From an uncultured Treponema sp. (lineage in GTDB: Bacteria > Spirochaetota > Spirochaetia > Treponematales > Treponemataceae), in NCBI GenBank assembly GCA_905236465.1, contig CAJOQA010000292.1:1-24964 (forward strand): a DNA stretch of 24,964 nucleotides. The letters are read 5' to 3'. Below are positions 6,687 to 16,076 of the stretch, piece by piece. Position 1 is the first letter of the stretch, and each line of letters begins with the position of its first letter. The translations under genes were made by a program, and so were the position numbers. A model generated the notes under the pieces. It did not search any database. It was given only the letters and a program-made list of their open reading frames with translations, and was not told the DNA's origin.

Positions 6687-9600
6687 TTAGTCAACGTCTG
6701 AAGGATCCGCTTCACCGCTAGAAATCTCTTCAGCTTGCATTGCTTCCCTTTCCTGACGGCGCAACTCAAGAATCTCATTCATCTTTGCGTCAAGGTCAGC
6801 ATTAGAGGCATCAGACAACTTAATCTTGTGATATTGTCTCATACCTGTACCAGCTGGAATCATGTGACCAATGATAACATTTTCCTTCAAGCCACGAAGC
6901 TCATCACATTCACCCTTAATTGCTGCACTTGTAAGAACACGGGTTGTTTCCTGGAATGAAGAAGCAGAAATAAAGGAATCTGTTGCCAAAGCTGCCTTTG
7001 TAATTCCCTGGAACATAGGTTGAGCAATAGCAGGCTGTCCACCAGCATCTACAATGCGGTTATTTTCTTCAGCAAAGCGGTACTTGTCTATCTGCTCTCC
7101 ATAGAAGAACTTTGTATCTCCTACAGATTTTACAGTTACTTTCTTAAGCATCTGGCGGATAATTGTACCGATGTGCTTGTCGTTTATATCTACGTTCTGA
7201 GCCCGGTAAACTGACTGAATCTCGTCCATAAGGAAGTTCTGCAGAGCATCTTCACCCAAAACAGCAAGAACATCGTGTGCGTCTACTGAACCGTCACAAA
7301 GTTTCTCGCCAGCTTCCACGTGGTCACCATCACGGACAAGCAGGCGCTTTGTCATTGGAACAAGATGCTGGTATTCTTTACCATATTCATCTTCTACAAT
7401 AACAGTTCTCTTACCCTTTACAACCTTACCAAACTTTACAGTTCCGGTAATTTTTGCAATAACAGCTGGGTTCTTGGGGATTCTAGCCTCAAACAATTCA
7501 GATACACGGGGAAGACCCAAAGTAATATCATTTGCCTTTGCGGCAGCCTTTGCAAGTTTTGCAAGGGTAAAGCCTGCATTAACAAACATCTTGTCTTCAA
7601 GCTCACTAGCAAGAACAGCTCCTGCAGGAAGGTGATAAGAACCCAACATTCTACCAGCTTCATCTGTAATAAGAATACGGGGCTGCTTTATATCAAGGTG
7701 CAGGTCGCTTATGCGGCGCTCAACCTTCTTTGTCTGTGGGTCTGTGTGCTCATCAAGAGTCTGCTCTGGAATAATATCTTCATAGTGAACGTAGCCAGAA
7801 ACTTCTGCAATAATTGGCTCACTAAAGAGGTCATATTCACCAACCCAGATTTCTCCGTTTGAACCTTCAATCGTGTTTTCATCAGCAACACAAGAACCGT
7901 TTACAAAAGGCTTGTAAATAGTTGAACCGTTTGCTATCTCAACCTTTTGGTCATTGCTTACAAGGTAGATTGTATTGTTGTTGATGATGATACGGCCGTT
8001 TTCATCAGCTGTAACCTCATTGCCCCCCTGCTTAACAAGTACATTGCCTTTGCGGACACGGGCTTCGTTTGCAACAACAACTTCATCTCCATCAGCAAAA
8101 GGATAAGCCTTAAAGAGTTTGGTAACAACCATTGAACCACGGCGGGTAAAGAGCCAGTCACCATTTTCTTTTTCTACGTGAGTTCCCTTTACAGACTGAA
8201 TGTAAACGGGGTACTTCATTGTAATATGGTTGTCCTCACTTGCCTTTTCAGCAGCACCACCAGTATGGAATGTACGCAAAGTAAGCTGGGTACCAGGCTG
8301 TCCGATTGACTGGGCGGCAATAGTACCTACTGCTTCACCAATCTCAACAATCTTGTTGCGGGCAAGATCCTTGCCGTAACACTTTACACAGATACCGTAT
8401 TTGCTTTCACAAGTAAGAACTGTGCGGATTTTTACCTTTTCAACACCAGCCTTATCAATCTTTTCAGCCAAAGCCTCGTCTATGTAAGTATTAACATCTG
8501 CAAGAAGTTCACCGGTAACAGGGTCAAGAACACGTTCAATAGTAAAGTGTCCCTCAATTCTCTTAGAAAGTGGAACCTTAACCTCATCACCTTCTTTTAT
8601 TGCAGCATAATCAATACCGTTAATGGTACCGCAGTCCTCTTCATTTACAACAACATTCTGAGCAACATCAACAAGACGGCGGGTCATGTAACCAGCGTCA
8701 GCAGTTTTAAGAGCTGTATCAGAAAGACCCTTACGGGCACCGTTTGTGGAAATGAAGAATTCAATAACGGAAAGACCTTCCTTGAAGTTTGCACGGATAG
8801 GCAACTCAATAATGTCTCCGTTAGGTTTCTGCATAAGTCCGCGCATTGCGGCCAGCTGAGAAATCTGTTTCTTAGAACCACGGGCACCGGACTTTGCCAT
8901 CATATAGATGGTGTTAAAGCCATTCTTGTCATTTGCAAGGTTTTCAAACATTATGTCTGTAAGCTTTTCGTTAGTGCGGCCCCAAACTTCAGTTGACCGG
9001 TTATAACGCTCAGTTTCTGTAATGGCACCCCTTGTCCACTGATTAACAATCTGCTCTACTTCTTTGTTAGCGGCGTCAACCATTTCCTTCTTTGCATCAG
9101 GAACAAGGATATCGTCCATAGAAAGAGTTGCACCGTAGAAGGTTGCGTTCTTGTAGCCTACAGCCTTAATGGCATCAAGCATCTGAATAGTAAGCCAAGA
9201 CCTATCATTGGTAAACAATGTTGTAACAAGACGGGCAGCCTCATCGGCAGACATCAAAGTCTTCTTGTTGTAGATGTGACTTATTTTCTTAACAGCATCA
9301 GCATCAACAAAAACCTTTTCCAAAGCCTCTGCTGAATAGTGCTCAAAACCATAATCAGCAGAAAGCATAGTCCTCATGGCCTTGTCAGATGACTGATCGT
9401 TGTGATACACATCCTCAATCATCCTGCGCAAAGACTTATCATCCAGTCTTTCATTATAGTAGTCAACTTCAGCAGGCATAGCTTCATTAAAGGCTAAGCG
9501 ACCGGCAGAAGTCATAACATACTTATTATCTACATCACTGTCATTGTGGATACATTTTCCAAGCTCACACTTGTGAATCTTTATTTCTGCCTGCCATTCA

Positions 9601-11192
9601 ATAGCACCGCTTGAAGCTGCCATGCGGACTTCATCAACATCGCTAAAGAATTTGCCTGTTCCCTTTGCATCAGGTTTTATGGAAGTCATATAGTAGATTC
9701 CCAAAACCATGTCCTGTGAAGGATAAACAATTGTGTTTCCGTTTGCAGGGTCGAGCAGGTTGCGGGCACTAAGCATAAGGTTCCAACATTCCATCTGGGC
9801 AGCCTGAGTTAGAGGCACGTGAATAGCCATCTGGTCGCCGTCAAAGTCAGCGTTAAAAGCCTTACATGCAAGAGGATGCAACTTAAGGGCCTTTCCGCTT
9901 ACAAGAACCGGCTCAAAGGCCTGAATACCAAGACGGTGCAAGGTAGGAGCACGGTTAAGCATAACGGGGTGCTCGCGGACAACCTCGTCAAGAATTTCGT
10001 AAACCTCGCGGTCTTCCGCTTCTACACGTTCCTTTGCCTTCTTTATATTTGCGGCAATTCCCTTGTCAACAAGCTTCTTCATAATGAAGGGCTTAAAAAG
10101 CTCCATAGCCATCTTCTCTGGAAGACCACACTGCCAAAGCTTCAGTTCAGGACCAACAACAATTACAGAACGACCTGAATAGTCAACGCGCTTACCCAAA
10201 AGGTTCTGGCGGAAGCGGCCCTGCTTACCCTTGAGCATATCAGAAATTGACTTGAGTGGGCGACTAGAAGGACCTTTTATAACCTTCTGCTTTCTCTTTC
10301 CGTTATCAAAAAGTGAGTCCACGGATTCCTGCAACATACGCTTCTCGTTGCGGATAATGATATCGGGAGCAGAAAGTCCTTGCAACTTCTTAAGGCGGTT
10401 ATTGCGGTTAATCACACGGCGATAAAGGTCGTTAAGATCAGAGGTTGCAAAGCGTCCGCCTTCTAACTGAACCATGGGGCGTAAATCTGGAGGAATAACT
10501 GGAATCACGTCAAGGATCATCCAAGATGCCTTGTTACCGGAAGAGATGAAACTTTCCACAATTTCAATTCTCTTAAGAGTACGCTTATCAACCTTAGTAC
10601 CCTTTTCCTTCATCTTATTGCGAAGCTCATCCCTTAAAGCCTCAAGATCAAGGTTTTCAAGAAGGGTCTTTATAGCTTCTGCACCCATACCGGCAGTAAA
10701 AGTTCCACCACGTTCCTGCAGCTTGTTATAATCTTCTTCAGTAAGCAAATCATTCTTTTTATAAGTCGTATCACCCGGATCAATAACAATGTACTTTTCA
10801 TAGTAGAGAACAGAGCGCAAGTCCACAACCTTTACATCAAGCAAAAGTCCAAGGCGGCTTGGCACAGAGTTATAGTACCAAATATGGGCTACAGGGGCAG
10901 CAAGCTCAATGTGACCGGTGCGCTCACGGCGGACCTTAAAGTGGGTAACTTCAACTCCACAGCGATCACAGATAACGCCCTTATAGCGGACAGACTTAAA
11001 CTTACCGCAGTAACATTCCCATTCCTTAGTTGTACCAAAGATACGCTCGCAGAAGAGGCCGTCCCTCTCAGGACGTAATGTGCGGTAATTGATCGTTTCC
11101 GGCTTCTTAACTTCGCCGTATGACCAGGCACGGATATTCTCCGGCGAGGCAAGTTTTATCTTAAGGCTGGCAAAATCCTGTATATCACGCAT
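6687..11192 (-). CDS. rpoC: DNA-directed RNA polymerase subunit beta'
   Basis: I place the start at ATG 11192, giving 1501 residues beginning M-R-D-I-Q-D-F. It is preceded by GAAGGAG and overlaps the rpoB stop by 8 nt. A longer reading from 11231 would lie inside rpoB and lacks support. The N-terminal zinc finger (C-Y-C-G...C-D-R-C-G), the catalytic magnesium loop N447-A-D-F-D-G-D453 and the second zinc site (D-C-G-T..., then C-x6-C-x2-C in C-E-S-K-Y-G-I-C-V-K-C) are present. The protein is longer than E. coli beta' (1407 residues). Between the trigger-loop segment (T-F-H-T-G-G-A-A) and L-P-R-V-S-E-L-F-E-A-R there is an insertion of roughly 200 residues, including I-I-A-E-V-S-G-Y-V. This corresponds to the sequence insertion SI3 of Gram-negative polymerases. 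The subunit forms half of the active centre and clamp and is co-translated with beta. Confidence 0.98.
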   Translation of the reverse strand: MRDIQDFASLKIKLASPENIRAWSYGEVKKPETINYRTLRPERDGLFCERIFGTTKEWECYCGKFKSVRYKGVICDRCGVEVTHFKVRRERTGHIELAAPVAHIWYYNSVPSRLGLLLDVKVVDLRSVLYYEKYIVIDPGDTTYKKNDLLTEEDYNKLQERGGTFTAGMGAEAIKTLLENLDLEALRDELRNKMKEKGTKVDKRTLKRIEIVESFISSGNKASWMILDVIPVIPPDLRPMVQLEGGRFATSDLNDLYRRVINRNNRLKKLQGLSAPDIIIRNEKRMLQESVDSLFDNGKRKQKVIKGPSSRPLKSISDMLKGKQGRFRQNLLGKRVDYSGRSVIVVGPELKLWQCGLPEKMAMELFKPFIMKKLVDKGIAANIKKAKERVEAEDREVYEILDEVVREHPVMLNRAPTLHRLGIQAFEPVLVSGKALKLHPLACKAFNADFDGDQMAIHVPLTQAAQMECWNLMLSARNLLDPANGNTIVYPSQDMVLGIYYMTSIKPDAKGTGKFFSDVDEVRMAASSGAIEWQAEIKIHKCELGKCIHNDSDVDNKYVMTSAGRLAFNEAMPAEVDYYNERLDDKSLRRMIEDVYHNDQSSDKAMRTMLSADYGFEHYSAEALEKVFVDADAVKKISHIYNKKTLMSADEAARLVTTLFTNDRSWLTIQMLDAIKAVGYKNATFYGATLSMDDILVPDAKKEMVDAANKEVEQIVNQWTRGAITETERYNRSTEVWGRTNEKLTDIMFENLANDKNGFNTIYMMAKSGARGSKKQISQLAAMRGLMQKPNGDIIELPIRANFKEGLSVIEFFISTNGARKGLSDTALKTADAGYMTRRLVDVAQNVVVNEEDCGTINGIDYAAIKEGDEVKVPLSKRIEGHFTIERVLDPVTGELLADVNTYIDEALAEKIDKAGVEKVKIRTVLTCESKYGICVKCYGKDLARNKIVEIGEAVGTIAAQSIGQPGTQLTLRTFHTGGAAEKASEDNHITMKYPVYIQSVKGTHVEKENGDWLFTRRGSMVVTKLFKAYPFADGDEVVVANEARVRKGNVLVKQGGNEVTADENGRIIINNNTIYLVSNDQKVEIANGSTIYKPFVNGSCVADENTIEGSNGEIWVGEYDLFSEPIIAEVSGYVHYEDIIPEQTLDEHTDPQTKKVERRISDLHLDIKQPRILITDEAGRMLGSYHLPAGAVLASELEDKMFVNAGFTLAKLAKAAAKANDITLGLPRVSELFEARIPKNPAVIAKITGTVKFGKVVKGKRTVIVEDEYGKEYQHLVPMTKRLLVRDGDHVEAGEKLCDGSVDAHDVLAVLGEDALQNFLMDEIQSVYRAQNVDINDKHIGTIIRQMLKKVTVKSVGDTKFFYGEQIDKYRFAEENNRIVDAGGQPAIAQPMFQGITKAALATDSFISASSFQETTRVLTSAAIKGECDELRGLKENVIIGHMIPAGTGMRQYHKIKLSDASNADLDAKMNEILELRRQEREAMQAEEISSGEADPSDVD

Positions 11193-14100
11193 TCTCTTTC
11201 TCCTTCTCAAAACCCTGACTTGCTTTATCAATCAGTTCTTGATCACGTTCAGTAAGAGCAATCTGCTTGCCCTTGTCATCATAAATAGTAAAGTCCAAAG
11301 CCAAACCACGAAGTTCCTGTACCAATACGTTAAAGGATTCAGGAACACCAATAGGAGTAGATGGGTCACCCTTTACTATAGCCTCGTAAACTTTTGAACG
11401 GCCATTCATATCATCGGATTTGATTGTCATCATTTCCTGTAAAGTATTTGCCGCTCCGTAAGCTTCAAGTGCCCAAACTTCCATTTCACCAAGACGCTGA
11501 CCACCAAATTGAGCCTTACCGCCTAATGGCTGCTGTGTAACAAGTGAATAAGGTCCTGTTGAGCGAGCGTGCATCTTGTCATCAACCAAGTGGTGCAGCT
11601 TCATAAAGTAGATTACACCAACGAAAATGGGGTTGACAAAAGGTTCACCGGTAAATCCGTCATGAACAATCTGCTTACAGTCAGGTGAAAGACCTGCTTC
11701 CTTCAGTTTTTCTGCAATCTGCTCCTGTGAAGGAGTCTGAAATGCAGGTGAATTATACCATTCGTTAAGAACCTGACCGGCCCTTCCCAATTCGCTTTCC
11801 ATAATCTGCCCGATATTCATACGGGAAGGAACACCAAGCGGATTCAAACAAACATCAAGAGGAGTACCGTCTTCAAGGTAAGGCATGTCCTCAACAGGAA
11901 GAATACGGGCAACAACCCCCTTGTTACCGTGACGTCCAGCCATCTTATCGCCAACACGGAGTTTTCTCTTGTCTGCAATAACAACCTTAACAAGTTCGCT
12001 TACACCAGGGTTCAATTCATCGCCTTCACTTCTCTTAAGACGCTGTACATCAATTACAACACCCTCAACACCATGTGGCAACTTAAGGGATGTATCGCGG
12101 ACTTCTTTTGCCTTTTCACCAAAGATAGAGTTCAAAAGCTTAAACTCAGGGGTGTTTTCAGTATCGCTCTTTGGAGTTACCTTACCAACAAGGATATCTC
12201 CATCGCGAACTTTAGCACCAATGTGAACAATACCTTCAGAGTCAAGTCTGTCTAACTTCTTTTCGCTCTGGTTTGGAACATCGCGGGTAATACGCTCAGG
12301 TCCAAGTTTTGTATCACGGACTTCAGTTTGGAACTCATGGATATGTATTGAAGTATACATATCTTCTTTTACAACCCTCTGGCTGATAAGAACGGCATCC
12401 TCATAGTTGAATCCATTCCAAGGAACAAAGCCTACAAGAATGTTGCGGCCCAATGCCAGCTCACCGTTAAATGTTGCAGGACCGTCAGCTATAACTGAAC
12501 CTGCTTCAACTCTTTCGCCTACCTGAACTGTAGGACGCTGGTGGTTACAGGTATCAGAGTTAGTCTTCTGGTACTTGAGCAAGGGGTACTCGTCCAATTC
12601 GCCTGGAGCAGCTCCGTCCGGCTTAACCTTTACTAAAGTACTTTCAACCCAAACAACTTCACCGGCTCTCTTTGCCTTTACCAGGACACCTGAATCGTAA
12701 GCGGTCCTTGCTTCCATACCAGTACCAACATGCGGTGGCTCTGGGAATACAAGGGGAACAGCTTGGCGCTGCATGTTACAACCCATCAAAGCGCGGTTAG
12801 CGTCATCGTGCTCAAGGAAGGGAACCAAAGAAGCGGAAACAGAAATAACCTGACGTGGAGAAACATCCATATACTGGATATCCTTAGCGCTTCTACTTGT
12901 ATAGTTACCCTGATGGCGACAAGAAACAAGGTCAGTGGGGAATGAACCATCTTCGTGCATACCCTCTGTTACCTGACCAACATAGTATTTATCTTCATCT
13001 GTTGCAGTTAAGTAATCAACTTGCTCTGTTGCCTTTCCGTCAACAACACGGCGGTATGGCTCTTCAAGGAAACCGTACTCGTTTACCTTTGTAAAAATAG
13101 CAAGAGAAACAATCAAACCGATGTTAGGACCTTCAGGTGTCTCAATAGGACACATACGGCCATAGTGTGTGTAGTGAACGTCGCGAACTTCAAAGCCAGC
13201 CCTGTCACGAGAAAGACCACCAGGACCTAAAGCGTTAAGACGACGCTTGTGTGTAAGCTCGCTAAGGGGGTTACACTGATCCATGAACTGAGACAACTGT
13301 GAAGAACCAAAGAATTCCTTAAGACCAGAAACTATCGGTTTAATTGCAATAAGATCCTGGGGCTTTAAGGTTTCACGTTCCTTTTCCTTCTGGTTCATGC
13401 GTTCTTTTGCTGTGCGTTCCATACGGGCAAAGGCAGACTTAAACTGGTTAGTCAAAAGCTCACCAACTGAACGGACACGGCGGTTTCCAAGGTGGTCCTG
13501 ATCATCAAGAGACTGATCGCCAATGTAAACTTCTATAAGACGCTTCATTGTGTTGATTATGTCTTCCTGAGTCAAAACAGTGTTATCAGTGTTCTGGTCC
13601 TCATAATCAAAGGCCTTGTTCAGCTTGTAGCGTCCTACACGACCTAAGTCATACCGCTTTGGATTAAAGAAGATTCCAGTTATCTCTTTTTCTGCTGCTT
13701 CATCAGAAAGAGGTTCCTGAGTCTGTATAATAGAATAAACCTTCCTAAGGCAGTATGTCTTGCTAAGTTCTCCGTTTTCATCAAGGAGCTCTTCTCCCCC
13801 CTCTTTTGAAACAATGATTTCTTCACGCTCAAAACAGTTGATAATCATCCTGCTGTTAAGAGAAGGGTTAAGTTCTTCCTTTTTATTCTTATGCTGACGA
13901 GCATTAAAGAGAATTACATTGATTTCCTGGACCTTGTTTGTAACAAGATCATCCAAGTCATGCAAATGAAGTTCTTCACCAGCGCGGAAAAGAACCTTTT
14001 CTTCCCCATTCTCATCAGTAATCTTAACAGGGCTTGAAAGAACCCTATTAACCAAAGACTCCCTTTCTTCTTCATTATCTGAAACCTTTACTGTCTCTGT

Positions 14101-14760
14101 TTTATAGAAACAGTTGATAATCATTTCACGAGTTGTATAACCTAATGCACGAAGGAAAACTGTTCCAAGAATCTTTTTCTTGCGGTCAATTTTTGCATAA
14201 ACAAGGTTCTTCTTCTGATCAATTTCGAATTCAAGCCACGAACCACGGTAAGGGATAATGCGGCTAGAATAAACACCCTTTTCATGCTTAAAGATAACTC
14301 CAGGAGAACGGTGAATTTGGCTTACGACTACGCGCTCAGCACCATTAATAATGAAAGTGCCACGGTCGGTCATAAGGGGAATATCGCCCATGTAAATTTC
14401 TTTCTGGAGGATTGTACCTGTATCTTGAAAAACCAAGCTGATAAAAGCCTTTAGGGGAACTGAATATGAAAGCCCCTTCTTTTTGCACTCAAGCTCAGAA
14501 AATTTTATATTTTTTTCATCTAGTTCATAGCGGTCAAATTCAAGGACCATAGAACCACTTTGGCTTGTAATGGGGAAGGTTGTCTCAAAAACTTCCTGCA
14601 AGCCCTGGCTTAAAGGCTTTTCTCCCTTGTCTATTCTTTGCTTTTGAATGAATTCTTCGTATGAAGATGTTTGAATGTCGATTAAATCAGGAATTTCCCA
14701 GAAATCTTTTATGTCTTTTCCGATATACTGGCGTACAATATTTTTGCTCTTCGCGAACAT
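11185..14760 (-). CDS. rpoB: DNA-directed RNA polymerase subunit beta
   Basis: The start at ATG 14760 (M-F-A-K-S-K-N) follows a GAGG Shine-Dalgarno and gives 1191 residues. An upstream in-frame start at 14811 lies in the structured leader and is unlikely. The rifampicin-binding cluster G-S-S-Q-L-S-Q-F-M-D-Q is followed by C-N-P-L-S-E-L-T-H-K-R-R-L-N-A-L. Asn509 occupies the place of E. coli Ser531, and Cys occupies that of Asn518. Asn at 531 is reported to correlate with natural rifampicin resistance in Treponema and Borrelia. Other hallmark blocks are intact: A-L-G-P-G-G-L-S-R-D-R-A-G-F, P-I-E-T-P-E-G-P-N-I-G-L, the G-R-H-G-N-K-G block, and the C-terminal L-G-G-K-A-Q-F-G-G-Q-R-L-G-E-M-E. It is separated from rplL by a 241-bp structured gap and overlaps rpoC by 8 nt. 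Confidence 0.98.
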   Translation of the reverse strand: MFAKSKNIVRQYIGKDIKDFWEIPDLIDIQTSSYEEFIQKQRIDKGEKPLSQGLQEVFETTFPITSQSGSMVLEFDRYELDEKNIKFSELECKKKGLSYSVPLKAFISLVFQDTGTILQKEIYMGDIPLMTDRGTFIINGAERVVVSQIHRSPGVIFKHEKGVYSSRIIPYRGSWLEFEIDQKKNLVYAKIDRKKKILGTVFLRALGYTTREMIINCFYKTETVKVSDNEEERESLVNRVLSSPVKITDENGEEKVLFRAGEELHLHDLDDLVTNKVQEINVILFNARQHKNKKEELNPSLNSRMIINCFEREEIIVSKEGGEELLDENGELSKTYCLRKVYSIIQTQEPLSDEAAEKEITGIFFNPKRYDLGRVGRYKLNKAFDYEDQNTDNTVLTQEDIINTMKRLIEVYIGDQSLDDQDHLGNRRVRSVGELLTNQFKSAFARMERTAKERMNQKEKERETLKPQDLIAIKPIVSGLKEFFGSSQLSQFMDQCNPLSELTHKRRLNALGPGGLSRDRAGFEVRDVHYTHYGRMCPIETPEGPNIGLIVSLAIFTKVNEYGFLEEPYRRVVDGKATEQVDYLTATDEDKYYVGQVTEGMHEDGSFPTDLVSCRHQGNYTSRSAKDIQYMDVSPRQVISVSASLVPFLEHDDANRALMGCNMQRQAVPLVFPEPPHVGTGMEARTAYDSGVLVKAKRAGEVVWVESTLVKVKPDGAAPGELDEYPLLKYQKTNSDTCNHQRPTVQVGERVEAGSVIADGPATFNGELALGRNILVGFVPWNGFNYEDAVLISQRVVKEDMYTSIHIHEFQTEVRDTKLGPERITRDVPNQSEKKLDRLDSEGIVHIGAKVRDGDILVGKVTPKSDTENTPEFKLLNSIFGEKAKEVRDTSLKLPHGVEGVVIDVQRLKRSEGDELNPGVSELVKVVIADKRKLRVGDKMAGRHGNKGVVARILPVEDMPYLEDGTPLDVCLNPLGVPSRMNIGQIMESELGRAGQVLNEWYNSPAFQTPSQEQIAEKLKEAGLSPDCKQIVHDGFTGEPFVNPIFVGVIYFMKLHHLVDDKMHARSTGPYSLVTQQPLGGKAQFGGQRLGEMEVWALEAYGAANTLQEMMTIKSDDMNGRSKVYEAIVKGDPSTPIGVPESFNVLVQELRGLALDFTIYDDKGKQIALTERDQELIDKASQGFEKEKENA

Positions 14761-14783
14761 TTGTTTTCCTCGTCGGTATGGAA

Positions 14784-14821
14784 AGCGGTACACCGGAGCC
14801 GCTACAAGCAAAAACTTTGCT
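14784..14821 (-). promoter_or_regulatory. Tandem small hairpins in the rpoB leader
   Basis: In the minus-strand RNA, AGCAAA-GUU-UUUGCU (14821-14807) is followed by AGCGG...CCGCU (14803-14784). Both lie just before the rpoB Shine-Dalgarno near 14770. They could affect ribosome access to rpoB; no known leader family is recognised. Confidence 0.35.
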
Positions 14822-14910
14822 CAGCACAAGAACCAGTGCCCTTAAAGCGGGGCCTTTCAACCCGTTTCTACAAGCCGTCACTTGAAGAAGACTTCTTTAA
14901 AGACGGTTAA

Positions 14911-14952
14911 AGCTTCAGATTTGGTATATATTTATACCCTAAATCTGAAGCT
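14911..14952 (-). promoter_or_regulatory. Long hairpin in the rplL-rpoB gap (attenuator or processing site)
   Basis: AGCTTCAGATTT at 14911-14922 is the exact reverse complement of 14941-14952. An inner GGTATA/TATACC stem (14923-14928 and 14933-14938) surrounds a 4-nt loop, with a 2-nt bulge. The transcript forms a hairpin of about 18 bp, 50 nt after rplL. It is followed by UUUAA rather than a true U-run. In E. coli the same gap holds an attenuator and an RNase III site, which reduces rpoBC relative to ribosomal proteins; the same role is inferred here. Confidence 0.6.
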
Positions 14953-15001
14953 GTGAATTAAAACTCAATATGTAAGCAACAAAAATCTATAGTAGTCAAA
15001 G

Positions 15002-15373
15002 TTATTTCTTGCTTGCCTTTCCGCCAGCTGCTTCAATGTCAGCAATGAGCTTATCAGCATCAGCCTTAGAAACGTTCTCTTTAACAACCTTTGGAGCTCC
15101 TTCAACAAGAGCTTTTGCTTCGCCAAGTCCGAGGCCTGTAGCAGCACGAACAGCCTTGATAACTGCAATCTTCTTTGCAGCATCAAAAGACTCAAGAGTT
15201 ACTGTGAACTCTGTCTGCTCTTCAGCAGCAGGTGCAGCAGGACCAGCAGCAACAGCAACAGGAGCTGCAGCAGAAACGCCGAACTTTTCTTCCATTGCTT
15301 TTACCAAATCAGCTGCCTGCTGAACTGTCATATTAGCGATTGCGTCTAAGATTTCATCATTTGAAAGTGCCAT
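15002..15373 (-). CDS. rplL: 50S ribosomal protein L7/L12
   Basis: The 123-residue product has the N-terminal dimerisation helices (about 1-35), an Ala/Pro-rich hinge (about 36-55) and the globular C-terminal domain. That domain carries the factor-contact pattern K-K-I-A-V-I-K-A-V-R and G-L-G-L-G-E-A-K. Multiple copies bind the L10 C-terminus to form the ribosomal stalk that recruits and activates EF-Tu, EF-G and other GTPases. An AGGAGA Shine-Dalgarno precedes ATG 15373. A 148-nt gap separates it from rplJ, longer than elsewhere in the cluster, and contains a small hairpin. Confidence 0.98.
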   Translation of the reverse strand: MALSNDEILDAIANMTVQQAADLVKAMEEKFGVSAAAPVAVAAGPAAPAAEEQTEFTVTLESFDAAKKIAVIKAVRAATGLGLGEAKALVEGAPKVVKENVSKADADKLIADIEAAGGKASKK

Positions 15374-15402
15374 AATTGTCTTCTCCTGGCCATTTTAGGC
15401 CC

Positions 15403-15417
15403 AGCCTTTATAAGGCT
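15403..15417 (-). promoter_or_regulatory. Hairpin in the rplJ-rplL gap
   Basis: AGCCTT and AAGGCT pair around a 3-nt ATA loop in the minus-strand RNA, 30 nt before the rplL start and directly ahead of its Shine-Dalgarno region. It may set the higher L7/L12 translation rate or mark mRNA processing. Nothing else recognisable is in the 148-bp gap. Confidence 0.35.
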
Positions 15418-15521
15418 TATTTAATAACCGAGCAGAAAGAAACAAACTGTTCCCTAAACTCTGCTTACGGCATCTGCGGACAGTAATCAGCACGTTGAAG
15501 CCTGACCGCAGTTTTAATAAC

Positions 15522-16076
15522 TTAGTTAGCGGGAGCTGCTTCTGCAGGGGCTGCCTCAGCAGGTGCGCCACCTTCTTTCTGCAACTTTTCCACGTAAGCC
15601 TGCAATGTAGCGGCAAGCTGACGAGCAGGGCCGTTGATTGTAGACATAAGCATTGCGATAAGCTGCTTCTTTCCAGGCAGTTTTGCAAATGCTTCGATTT
15701 TAGCTGCATCATACAACTCGTTATCAACCCATGCACCCTTTACTTCAAGTGCAGGAGCTTCTTTTGCAAAGTCAAAAAGAACCTTTGCCGCCTCGTTAGC
15801 TTCACCCTTAATGAGGGTTATAGCAGTTGGGCCAGAAAGATAAGTTGCAACCTGATCATTCTTCAACTCGTCAAAAGCAACACGGGCAAAGTTGTTCTTA
15901 AAAACCTTAAGAACTGAATCATGCTCACGAAGTGAATGACGGAGCTTTGTAATCTGCTCTACAGTAAGACCACGATAGTTGATAAACACATAGTTGTCAT
16001 ACTCAGAAAGTGTCTTTTTTGCTTCTTCAATAGCTGCTGTCTTAGCAGGCTGAAGTTGTTTAGCTCTAACAGCCAT
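15522..16076 (-). CDS. rplJ: 50S ribosomal protein L10
   Basis: This 184-residue protein is the stalk base that anchors L7/L12 dimers to 23S rRNA next to L11. The N-terminal RNA-binding domain shows N-Y-R-G-L-T-V-E-Q and K-V-F-K-N-N. The C-terminal helix region that binds L7/L12 is followed by a repeated A-P-A-E-A tail, making it somewhat longer than E. coli L10 (165 residues). Its ATG shares one base with the rplA stop (TAATG), and GGAGGA lies just upstream. There is therefore no space for an L10-type autoregulatory leader directly before rplJ. Confidence 0.97.
   Translation of the reverse strand: MAVRAKQLQPAKTAAIEEAKKTLSEYDNYVFINYRGLTVEQITKLRHSLREHDSVLKVFKNNFARVAFDELKNDQVATYLSGPTAITLIKGEANEAAKVLFDFAKEAPALEVKGAWVDNELYDAAKIEAFAKLPGKKQLIAMLMSTINGPARQLAATLQAYVEKLQKEGGAPAEAAPAEAAPAN

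Noticed and set aside
11193..11231. Longer N-terminus for RpoC
   Set aside because: The extra 13 residues lie inside rpoB; the start at 11192 has a good Shine-Dalgarno and gives the conserved N-terminus.
6687..14760. Many open frames of 60-180 codons opposite to and within rpoB and rpoC
   Set aside because: They are shadows of strongly coding sequence, lack Shine-Dalgarno starts and have unprotein-like composition.
14761..14811. Longer N-terminus for RpoB
   Set aside because: The added 17 residues run through leader hairpins, and the GAGG element fits ATG 14760.
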